Shown piece by piece: positions 1 through 5,085 of a DNA stretch of 15,337 nt. This DNA comes from Fidelibacterota bacterium (lineage in GTDB: Bacteria > Fidelibacterota > UBA2242), in assembly GCA_003527965.1 (NCBI GenBank), contig DPVY01000178.1:1-15337 (forward strand), written 5' to 3'. A program made the position numbers and the translations under genes. The notes beneath the pieces were generated by a model. It searched no databases. It saw only the letters and a program-made list of their open reading frames with translations, and was not told where the DNA came from. Within the stretch, counting starts at the first letter, position 1. The number at the start of each line of letters is the position of its first letter.

Positions 1-214
1 ATTGTTTATTGATGCTGATTGCATATTGTCCTTGTCGTTTGCCTTTCAAAGCGTGAAACATATTTCCTGGATTTAACATCAACGCATTCAGGCTTGGTGC
101 GGCATTGAGAACCATCAGACGTTTTCGTGCCTGCCTCTCAAAGGACTGGAATCGGCGCACCCGCCTATCGTTAAAGAGATCTTCGGTATCTTTGCAGGCA
201 AAAGATTTTATCAT
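1..214 (-). CDS. higB: HigB/RelE-type toxin of a type II toxin-antitoxin module (C-terminus off window)
   Basis: Seventy-one codons are visible, read leftwards from an ATG at 214 and running off the window edge. The translation begins MIKSFACKDTEDLFND and contains PGNMFHALKGKRQGQYAISI. This pattern (K-x-TE-x-LF near the start, then an arginine-rich helix, PGN, LKG and GQY-x-I-x-IN) is that of the HigB/'plasmid maintenance killer' branch of the RelE/ParE family. Members are about 90-100 aa ribosome-dependent mRNA endonucleases, so roughly 20-30 residues are missing here. The family usually has its HigA antitoxin gene directly downstream; that position lies outside the window, so the partner is inferred. 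The gene is the fourth cassette of the integron array and has its own promoter (221-249). No Shine-Dalgarno precedes the ATG, and the expected transcription start falls almost on it, so the message may be leaderless. Toxin-antitoxin cassettes are well known in integrons, where they stabilise the array. Confidence 0.85.
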   Translation of the reverse strand, partial: MIKSFACKDTEDLFNDRRVRRFQSFERQARKRLMVLNAAPSLNALMLNPGNMFHALKGKRQGQYAISINKQ

Positions 215-220
215 ATGTTA

Positions 221-249
221 AAAGTATTATGGATTGCGTAATATGTCAA
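221..249 (-). promoter_or_regulatory. Promoter inside cassette 4, for the higB-type gene
   Basis: On the minus strand TTGACA (249..244) is followed after 17 bases by TACTTT (226..221). The -35 box is perfect and the -10 box moderate. Transcription would start close to the ATG at 214, leaving little or no leader. The promoter lies between the attC core and the ORF, so it belongs to the cassette itself, as is typical of toxin-antitoxin cassettes. Confidence 0.6.
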
Positions 250-264
250 GCAGAAAATTAAGGG

Positions 265-330
265 GCATAACGCCTGAACTCACGGGGAGGCGGGAGCATC
301 CCGCCGATCCCGTGAAGTGATTTGTTAGGT
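265..330 (-). repeat. attC site of cassette 3
   Basis: This 66 bp imperfect palindrome lies between the stop codon of the 334-885 gene and cassette 4. On the minus strand it runs from ACCTAAC (330..324, outer core site) to GTTATGC (271..265, inner core site). Inside, CACGGG pairs with CCCGTG and GGCGGGA with TCCCGCC around a short loop. The bases next to the outer core (AACAAATCACTTCA) and before the inner core (AGTTCAGGCGTTATGC) look like standard attC ends. IntI would recombine this site as a folded single strand, cutting after the G of GTTATGC. The next-door stop codon leaves only three spare bases, normal for a compact cassette. Confidence 0.9.
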
Positions 331-333
331 GTT

Positions 334-885
334 TCAACGTTTCAGTCCAATAATTCTTACTTGATCGCTTTTGTGCACAACATCATCGATTCGCTGTAGG
401 AATAGGGCAACAGCTTCTTTAGAAGTCTGGAGAAATGCTGTAACATTAACGTGTGGTCTGTTGTCATGGACTGGAAATGGGAGGGCATTTGATTCACCCA
501 TGAATAGGATGTGTTCCATTGCCAAGGCCGAGTTGTGTAACAGAAGGTTGCGGTAGTTCTCGTAGAGTTTCTTAATAGTGACTTCCCCTAATTGTTGCTT
601 GTAATATTCGCTGTTCAACATGAAGAAGTGGTGATACGAATCGTTCGTGATCGGCTTGTTTCTCCCATCAATCTCAACAAAGAAATCCTTTCGGTTTCTG
701 TAATATGATCCAATCGTGTCAAGAATGCAAAACATCAGGGCGGTCCCGGGATAACCAAGACAACCGCCTACTTGATCATGGCCCCATACAATATCTTTTT
801 TGTAAGTTATGCAAAATTCAGCTACATGAAGGTACTCTCGTAAAGATTCCTTCAACATTGACGCGGTCGAATCGTGTATTGCCAT
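334..885 (-). CDS. Cassette 3 protein, unknown family with a HEPN-like RNxxxH motif
   Basis: The 183 aa product is not a family I can name. It has no signal peptide or clear membrane segment, so it is probably cytoplasmic. Residues 108-120 read YENYRNLLLHNSA; R112-N-L-L-L-H117 fits the R-x4-6-H active-site motif of HEPN domains in its common RN-x3-H form, within a helix-rich stretch (about 85-130). HEPN proteins are often metal-independent RNases in abortive-infection, toxin and CRISPR-associated systems, but some are non-catalytic, so activity is inferred. A glycine-rich segment (GHDQVGGCLGYPG, about 35-47) precedes it. The ATG at 885 is preceded by the attC core TTAGGTG, which supplies an AGGTG ribosome-binding site seven bases upstream. 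The gene fills cassette 3 (899..271). Its motif resembles that of the neighbouring cassette 2 product, but I see no clear sequence similarity between them. Confidence 0.8.
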   Translation of the reverse strand: MAIHDSTASMLKESLREYLHVAEFCITYKKDIVWGHDQVGGCLGYPGTALMFCILDTIGSYYRNRKDFFVEIDGRNKPITNDSYHHFFMLNSEYYKQQLGEVTIKKLYENYRNLLLHNSALAMEHILFMGESNALPFPVHDNRPHVNVTAFLQTSKEAVALFLQRIDDVVHKSDQVRIIGLKR

Positions 886-893
886 TTTATTAC

Positions 894-964
894 ACCTAAC
901 GATGAGTTGAGACGAGGGAAACGCGCCAGCGTTTTCCCGTCGATACTCAAACGATTTGTTATAC
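894..964 (-). repeat. attC site of cassette 2
   Basis: This 71 bp imperfect palindrome separates cassettes 2 and 3. On the minus strand it runs from GTATAAC (964..958) to GTTAGGT (900..894), the latter a perfect match to the consensus core GTTRRRY. The arms GTTTGAG/CTCAAC, CGACGGGAAAACGC and GCGTTTCCCTCG pair with a few unpaired bases, as expected of the extrahelical bases in attC sites. The first core is the exact reverse complement of the core that begins cassette 2 (GTTATAC, 1565..1559), so the cassette's two ends match. Confidence 0.92.
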
Positions 965-967
965 GTT

Positions 968-1546
968 TTATTCTAACCTCAAGAAAACCGTCGTTGTACC
1001 ATCTGTCTTGATGTCCCAATATTTTGCTTGATGTGGAGCCATAGCCCCATCTTTTATTTCATAACCGAATATTTCTTTTTCTATTGTGGACAAGTGTTTC
1101 AGATTTTGTTGAGCAAGTTTTTGAAACGGTATTTCTGCAACAGTTGGATTCATATGATGTATGTCTGCACGAAAACTCTTCCAAATTTTCATTGAAGCTT
1201 CTGAACATTTTTTTGAAATAATATTCTTTTCCCTGAACTCTGAGATTAACTCTTCGATTGTTTTTGTGTTCCCACCCCCTTTACTCCTGTTAATTGAATT
1301 TCTTTCAGCTACAAATTTCATGATGCCTTCGTTTATGGCGTGACTCATCATAACCGCTCCAATAAAATACCCATCTCGATAGAGATATATGCATTCTGAT
1401 GATGCACTAGCGAAGTGGTGGCCACCAATAATTCCTTGATGTTCTATTTCAAGGTATCTGGATATTTTTTGCTCAATTGAACCCTTGCACTGCGATTCAA
1501 TGCTTTCTCTTAATTGTGCTCTTTTAAATTTGACATGGTGAGTCAT
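968..1546 (-). CDS. Cassette 2 protein, unknown, possible HEPN domain
   Basis: The 192 aa product is not recognised. It is predicted cytoplasmic and mostly helical. Residues 50-82 (ECIYLYRDGYFIGAVMMSHA onwards) resemble the first helices of HEPN-type proteins. Residues 126-131 read RADIHH, which fits R-x4-H (R126, H131) at the place where a HEPN active site would fall; the usual asparagine after the arginine is alanine here, so the call is weaker than for cassette 3. A charged or glycine-rich linker (about 87-94) separates the two parts. The start at 1546 is the first ATG after the attC core; a weak GAGTG lies about eight bases upstream. The gene nearly fills the 665 bp cassette 1564..900 and ends three bases before its attC. 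Role unknown; an RNA-cleaving toxin or defence effector is one possibility. Confidence 0.75.
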   Translation of the reverse strand: MTHHVKFKRAQLRESIESQCKGSIEQKISRYLEIEHQGIIGGHHFASASSECIYLYRDGYFIGAVMMSHAINEGIMKFVAERNSINRSKGGGNTKTIEELISEFREKNIISKKCSEASMKIWKSFRADIHHMNPTVAEIPFQKLAQQNLKHLSTIEKEIFGYEIKDGAMAPHQAKYWDIKTDGTTTVFLRLE

Positions 1547-1558
1547 ATGAGTTCACTC

Positions 1559-1691
1559 GTATAACGATCAAGCTCACTTGCCGCCAACACTGCGGGGCAC
1601 TGAACCTTGAAAAACCACCTGCTTTGATGCGGGGCAGAGCCTTTCAAAAACCGCCGAGCTGTTGGCGGTCAGGTGAAGTGATTTGTTCTGC
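1559..1691 (-). repeat. attC site of cassette 1 (long form)
   Basis: This 133 bp palindromic element is about twice as long as the other two attC sites. On the minus strand it runs from GCAGAAC (1691..1685) to GTTATAC (1565..1559). The base of the stem is formed by AATCACTTCACCTGACCGCC against GGCGGCAAGTGAGCTTGAT, extended by CCAACA/TGTTGG. The loop holds two near-identical 28-29 bp segments. The outer core is the exact reverse complement of GTTCTGC at the start of cassette 1 (2531..2525). Long attC sites with extended variable loops are known in chromosomal integrons. Confidence 0.88.
1591..1655 (+). repeat. Direct repeat in the loop of the long attC
   Basis: Segments 1591-1619 and 1628-1655 both begin TGCGGGGCA, then carry CCTT and AAAAACC, and end in CC. 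They differ at a handful of positions. Eight bases separate them. The repeat accounts for much of the extra length of this attC relative to its neighbours and looks like an internal duplication of the loop. Confidence 0.7.
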
Positions 1692-1695
1692 GGTG

Positions 1696-2511
1696 CTATA
1701 TGTCTGATTCCTTAATTTTGTCGTAAATTTCAGTTCCTATTTTGGTAAGTTTCTCACGAATCACCGGCCAGTGTTCCTTATCCTTCTTTCCTTTGTCCAT
1801 TACCGGAAACACTATATTTGCAAATTTTGGTGATTCTCGAAGTTCATATTCAATCTCTTCCTTTGGAAACAACTCTATTGCGGCATCCCGTCTCTTAAGT
1901 CGATTTTCACCTTGGAATGAAAGAAGCACTGAACAAGCATGATTATGAAGTTGCAACAGGAGGCTGATTCCCTTAATTCCTTTCCCAATCCATCCTTCAT
2001 CTCGTATAGGTACAGGCTTTCCAGCAAAAACGCCTTTTTTTCTTATTGGTTCCCAGAACTCACTATACTCAACATTTTTCCTCTCTGTCTGCACATCAAT
2101 AGCTGGTCGAGCGATTTGATGAAATAAAAATTCATCGTGTTCATTCACCTGTGCTTGTACAAGATACCAGTCAATATTGCTATCTTCGTTTCTCAGATTA
2201 CATGTTACGATCATAAGTTCTTCAAATTCTTCGGCAATCAAAATGGCAACATTAGCTTCCTTCAAACGTGCATAAGCTTCAAGTCTCCCCCAGTGATCCC
2301 AGTCTGCTTTCCCAAATTGGTTTTCAATAACTAAAATACCATCGTTTCCCGTTGCTACAATGTCAGCTTTTCTAGTGCCAACATTGGATTCTGTCTCTGC
2401 GTCCTCAAAATCACCAACATTCAGTTGTGAAATATGATTTGCAAGATCTGATGAGAAATCCTCTTCACGTGTATACAGTGAAGATAGATTCTTATATTTT
2501 TGCAATTTCAT
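1696..2511 (-). CDS. Cassette 1 protein: PD-(D/E)XK-like nuclease domain with DUF4268-type C-terminus
   Basis: The 271 aa product has an N-terminal nuclease-like core. Residues 46-80 read T-R-K-A-D50-I-V-A, then a turn, then LVIE63-N-Q65-FGK68-ADWDHWGRLEAYA. This fits the restriction-endonuclease-like fold (D followed by E-x-K) with Gln in place of the Lys, as is common in the DUF4268-associated group, whose members typically show 'VIENQ-GK-D-DH-G-L--YA'. The following AILIAEEF and the segment from about 145 (EFWEPIRKKG, later GISLLLQLHN) match the DUF4268 C-terminal part. Activity is not proven, and the missing Lys may matter. Related proteins occur near restriction and other defence genes, so a defence role is plausible. 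The ATG at 2511 has GAGGT six bases upstream. Being first in the array, it would receive most transcription from the attI-side promoter. Confidence 0.8.
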   Translation of the reverse strand: MKLQKYKNLSSLYTREEDFSSDLANHISQLNVGDFEDAETESNVGTRKADIVATGNDGILVIENQFGKADWDHWGRLEAYARLKEANVAILIAEEFEELMIVTCNLRNEDSNIDWYLVQAQVNEHDEFLFHQIARPAIDVQTERKNVEYSEFWEPIRKKGVFAGKPVPIRDEGWIGKGIKGISLLLQLHNHACSVLLSFQGENRLKRRDAAIELFPKEEIEYELRESPKFANIVFPVMDKGKKDKEHWPVIREKLTKIGTEIYDKIKESDI

Positions 2512-2612
2512 TTTATGACCTCACGCAGAACTACGTTTATTCGACTATGATAAATGACTATATCTGAATAAACCATCGGATAAAACTCTTTCCATTCTTG
2601 TTGTAAATTAAA

Positions 2613-2642
2613 ATAATACATTCAAATAACCATAAATTGCAA
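2613..2642 (-). promoter_or_regulatory. Candidate cassette promoter (Pc-like)
   Basis: On the minus strand TTGCAA (2642..2637) is followed after 18 bases by TATTAT (2618..2613). It faces cassette 1 and would give a leader of roughly 95 bases before the ATG at 2511. The -35 match is moderate and the region is AT-rich, so chance is possible. Cassettes 1 to 3 lack clear promoters of their own and would need one here or read-through from intI. Confidence 0.45.
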
Positions 2643-2652
2643 TTGTGATTTA

Positions 2653-2698
2653 GATTTTTATCCGAGTCGGATAAAACCCTGTTTGTCGGATAAAAATC
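2653..2698. repeat. Nested inverted repeats built from TCGGATAAAA
   Basis: GATTTTTATCCGA (2653-2665) is perfectly inverted as TCGGATAAAAATC (2686-2698), 20 bases apart. The left arm is also inverted in TCGGATAAAA at 2667-2676, one base away, giving a near-continuous 21 bp palindrome (2656-2676). The one-base centre argues against a transcript hairpin and suggests a protein-binding operator or integrase-binding site. Confidence 0.75.
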
Positions 2699-2706
2699 CA
2701 TTCAAT

Positions 2707-3716
2707 TCACAATATTAATAAATCCGCAGGACTACGAACACCCTGTCCGCCCTGGTTGATAACGTGCGTATATATCATCGTAGTTTTCACATCTTTGTGC
2801 CCCAATAATTCCTGAATCGTCCGAATATCATAACCAGCCTGTAATAAATGTGTTGCAAATGAGTGTCGAAACGTATGACAGCTAATATGCTTCGCAAGTC
2901 CGGCTTTCACTCTCGCCTCTCTGACAAGCCGTTGAAGTACCCATTCTCCTTCATGATGGCGCCGCTTTTTACCCGAACGTGGATCTATTGATAATTCATT
3001 TGCCGGGAACATCCCGATTTTTCGGGACCACCCCCATTCCTTTGCTGCATTAGGATATTTTTTCTCCAGCGCATCTGGTAAATACACGCCACCCAAACCA
3101 TGAGATAAATCGGTTTCATGAACCTTTTTTACTTTGTCCAGATGTCTGCGTAATGGTTCTTTGATCACATGAGGAAGCATGGTCAGCCGGTCTTTGTCGC
3201 CCTTTCCGGAACGAACCGCAATCTGGTTGTAAGAAAAATCAATATCCTGAACTCGAAGACGAAGACACTCCATCTGTCTGAGGCCCGCACCATAAAGTAA
3301 ATTGATCATTAACCAAGAAATCCCAGACAACTGATTAAGAACCAGCCTAACTTCTTCAGGAGTTAACACAATCGGAAGTCTTTTAGGCTTTTTGGCACGT
3401 ATGACATCACCCAAATCACCAATATCTTGTGAAAGAACCTCTTTATATAGAAATAGTAGAGCCCATAATGCCTGGTTCTGCGTAGAAGCTGCTACATTTT
3501 CATTTACAGCAAGATGCGTCAAAAACTGATTTACCTCTGCCGCTCCCATTTCATTTGGGTGGCGTTTATTGTGAAAAAGGATATATCTTCTTATCCAGCT
3601 AACATAAGAGTCTTCAGTCCGAATACTGTGTCGAGGACATCCCGATAATGCCTTGTTCGTATCGCATAGCGCACCTGATCAAGAAGTTTTGGCTGTTTAT
3701 TTAGCGATTGTACCAT
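2707..3716 (-). pseudogene. intI: Integron integrase IntI, frame broken after codon 24
   Basis: IntI is a tyrosine recombinase that inserts and excises cassettes at attI and attC. The likely start is ATG 3716, with GGTGGGA upstream. The first 24 codons (MVQSLNKQPKLLDQVRYAIR and on to RHY) read as IntI, then the frame runs to a stop at 3591. IntI sequence resumes in another frame with SIRTEDSYVSW (from 3627) and continues to the stop at 2707. Removing the 17 bases at 3628-3644 restores one 330-aa frame, the normal family length. The downstream part keeps the catalytic set, numbered from Met 3549: R91, K119, H225, R228, H251 and Y260. It also keeps the IntI-specific insert (about 155-198, LEKKYPNAAKEWGW to DPRSGKKRRHH). 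Translation from Met 3549 alone would lose 50 residues of the DNA-binding N-terminus, and no good ribosome-binding site precedes it. A functional product is therefore unlikely. Assembly error is a less likely explanation for a 17 bp difference. Confidence 0.88.
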
Positions 3717-3752
3717 TTTTATCCCACCACCATCGGCAAACCAACTTTTTCG

Positions 3753-3781
3753 ATTTTAGCATAATAATATTAAGATGTCAA
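3753..3781 (-). promoter_or_regulatory. Strong promoter of intI
   Basis: On the minus strand TTGACA (3781..3776) and TAAAAT (3758..3753) stand exactly 17 bases apart. Transcription would start near 3746, about 30 bases before ATG 3716. I see no obvious LexA box of the proteobacterial type overlapping it. The promoter looks intact even though the gene is broken. Confidence 0.72.
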
Positions 3782-3798
3782 GTAGAATTTGTCTATGC

Positions 3799-3873
3799 AT
3801 CTAACGCTCCTCGGTAATTCATTCAAAATCTCAAAATAAATTACCATTCGTTTGAGGAGTACCGGCGTTTTTT
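3799..3873 (-). repeat. attC-like palindrome upstream of intI
   Basis: On the minus strand the element ends in GAGGAGCGTTAGATGC, with a perfect core GTTAGAT (3805..3799), and begins with AACGCCGGTACTCCTC. AACGC pairs with GCGTT, CTCCTC with GAGGAG, and GGTAATT with AATTACC around a 19-base loop. Unpaired bases (5 and 8 nt) lie on one side only, reminiscent of attC asymmetry. The outer core is degenerate: an A-run followed by AAC, instead of ATCTAAC. It may be a decayed attC or part of an old attI. An alternative is a plus-strand terminator, since TTTTTT follows the stem, but there is no plus-strand gene in front of it. Confidence 0.5.
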
Positions 3874-3981
3874 CATTTTTTACCGGACACTAATGAGACA
3901 ACCTTTAGTTTATTCATACGTCTTATAAAATGTATTAAGTGCGAATTATTGAAATACATAAAAGAGAAAAAGGAGTTGAAA

Positions 3982-4713
3982 ATGAAACGAAATAATTTAT
4001 TTATTCAGTCGATTGGCTGGGGATTGCTGATCCTTTTGGTTTTAAGTCCTGTTCTGCTCTCAGCCCGTCCTGTCCGTGGTCACGGAGATATTGTGACAAT
4101 TAATGAAAATTTCTCCGATTTTGATAAACTGGAAATATCACATTCGTTTGATGTAATCATCAATTATTCGAAGGCTTATTCCGTCACGGTAAAGGTTGAT
4201 AAAAATCTAACAGATTATCTTGTATTGGAAAAACGTGGAAAAACATTGAAAATTGGTCTCAAAGATGGTTTTTCCTATCGAAATGTTCACCTTGAAGCGG
4301 AAATTACAATGCCCGACATTCAAAGACTCGGACTTAGTGGCGCATCGGTTGCGACTATTGCGGGATTTGGTTTTTCTCATCCCTTCGATATGAATTTGTC
4401 CGGAGCAAGTAAAGTGATCGGCAAAATTCAGACCGGCGATCTGGATCTACAACTTTCCGGAGCAAGTAAAGTAAAATTGAACGGCAGGGGGCATGATTTA
4501 AAAATTCGTGCCAGCGGGGCAAGTACTGTGAAAATGGATAATTTTCATGTGAATGATGCCGGGCTTTCGTTAAGTGGTTCCAGCAACTGTCGGGTAAATA
4601 TTGGCGGACATCTGAATATCAACGCCAGCGGCTCGTCTACGATAGAATACTGTGGAAGCGGTGAGATAGGCTCCATTGAAACCAGTGGGTCTTCCCGAAT
4701 TCAACGGTTATAA
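3982..4713 (+). CDS. Secreted DUF2807 (head GIN domain) protein
   Basis: The 243 aa product has a basic start, a hydrophobic stretch (about 10-27) and a likely cleavage near SARPVRG, so it should be exported. The mature part is DUF2807, the 'putative auto-transporter adhesin, head GIN' domain. From residue 118 the motif SG[AS]S recurs seven times (starting at 119, 140, 159, 178, 198, 216 and 235), about every 19 residues, within alternating beta-strand text such as LDLQLSGASKVKLNG. This indicates a right-handed beta-helix. The biochemical role of the family is unknown; a cell-surface or periplasmic place is likely. I chose ATG 3982 over the in-frame ATG 3949 because AGGAG lies six bases upstream and the signal peptide then starts properly. 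A terminator follows directly, so the gene is probably transcribed alone. Confidence 0.85.
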   Translation: MKRNNLFIQSIGWGLLILLVLSPVLLSARPVRGHGDIVTINENFSDFDKLEISHSFDVIINYSKAYSVTVKVDKNLTDYLVLEKRGKTLKIGLKDGFSYRNVHLEAEITMPDIQRLGLSGASVATIAGFGFSHPFDMNLSGASKVIGKIQTGDLDLQLSGASKVKLNGRGHDLKIRASGASTVKMDNFHVNDAGLSLSGSSNCRVNIGGHLNINASGSSTIEYCGSGEIGSIETSGSSRIQRL

Positions 4714-4738
4714 AATAATTTCAAAATAGTTCATTATT

Positions 4739-4769
4739 TAAAAAGCCCCCGATATACTCGGGGCTTTTT
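4739..4769 (+). terminator. Rho-independent terminator of the DUF2807 gene
   Basis: AAAAAGCCCC is followed, after a short loop including GATATAC, by CGGGGCTTTTT. The G/C-rich stem ends in a T-run, 26 bases after the stop codon. The A-tract on the left means it could also work on the other strand. Confidence 0.9.
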
Positions 4770-5085
4770 GCATACGGGAGAGCTAAATGGTTACAGATCT
4801 GTGCTCCGCAACCAAACGGAGTCAAACACCGGGCCTGGCCGCTTGACAATGAAAATAAAATTGGCTAATATCTTAAGAAATGAAATCATACCCGGTTATG
4901 CGAGGGAATTTATAAAGGCGGCAGGTTGTAAGAGAAATACTGTCGTGAGGAAAGATTTTGAAAAAAATCCCGGCGATAACGGGAAAGATCATTGCACAAA
5001 TAACAGGATAACCGCAGTATTGCGGATGAAATACGTTAACTAACATTTTAGATTGCGATTCTTAGTAATTGCAAAAGGAGGAATT
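4770..5085 (+). other. Gene-free stretch with a probable long 5' leader
   Basis: I see no convincing gene here. An ORF beginning inside the terminator (4768-5043) and its internal ATG at 4850 have no Shine-Dalgarno and no family resemblance. The internal ATG also lies within the promoter described at 4843. If that promoter is used, about 210 bases are transcribed before the YbjQ-like gene. This leader holds two small hairpins: CCCG/CGGG (about 4968-4982) and CCGC/GCGG (about 5011-5024). I recognise no riboswitch. Confidence 0.5.
4843..4871 (+). promoter_or_regulatory. Candidate promoter of the YbjQ-like gene
   Basis: TTGACA (4843-4848) and TAATAT (4866-4871) are 17 bases apart. The -35 box is perfect and the -10 box moderate. 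It would give a leader of roughly 210 bases before the ATG at 5086. Confidence 0.5.

Larger units (their letters stand above)
1..2530 (-). mobile_element. Integron gene-cassette array (three complete cassettes and part of a fourth)
   Basis: Reading leftwards from intI, the cassettes are 2530..1565 (966 bp), 1564..900 (665 bp), 899..271 (629 bp) and 270..1 (incomplete). Each complete one has a single ORF followed within a few bases by an attC. The start and end core sites match as reverse complements in all three: GTTCTGC/GCAGAAC, GTTATAC/GTATAAC and GTTAGGT/ACCTAAC. This fits a circular cassette that was inserted at one core site and never rearranged. Cassettes 1 to 3 have no evident promoters of their own; cassette 4 has one. 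The three attC sites differ in length and sequence, so the cassettes probably came from different sources. Confidence 0.9.
2525..2706 (-). other. Probable attI region at the 3' end of intI
   Basis: This AT-rich, non-coding stretch lies between the intI stop codon and the first cassette. The junction with cassette 1 is GTTCTGC (2531..2525). The stretch contains TCGGATAAAA three times (2576-2585, 2667-2676, 2686-2695) and its inverse once (2656-2665). Repeated integrase-binding boxes are expected in an attI site, but these could equally bind another protein. In the usual integron layout attI lies on the 5' side of intI; a position at the 3' end is known only from reverse-type integrons. The call rests on position, the cassette junction and the repeats. 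Confidence 0.6.

Noticed and set aside
265..1691. CRISPR array
   Set aside because: The palindromic repeats are unequal in length and sequence, and are separated by whole genes with attC core sites. No short regular spacers are present.
2707..3549. intI as an intact 280-aa gene starting at 3549
   Set aside because: The family start is missing. The missing N-terminus is found upstream in another frame with a proper ribosome-binding site and promoter, so a disrupted gene is the better reading.
4768..5043. 91-codon plus-strand ORF
   Set aside because: It begins inside the terminator stem, has no ribosome-binding site, and overlaps a good promoter. No family features are visible.
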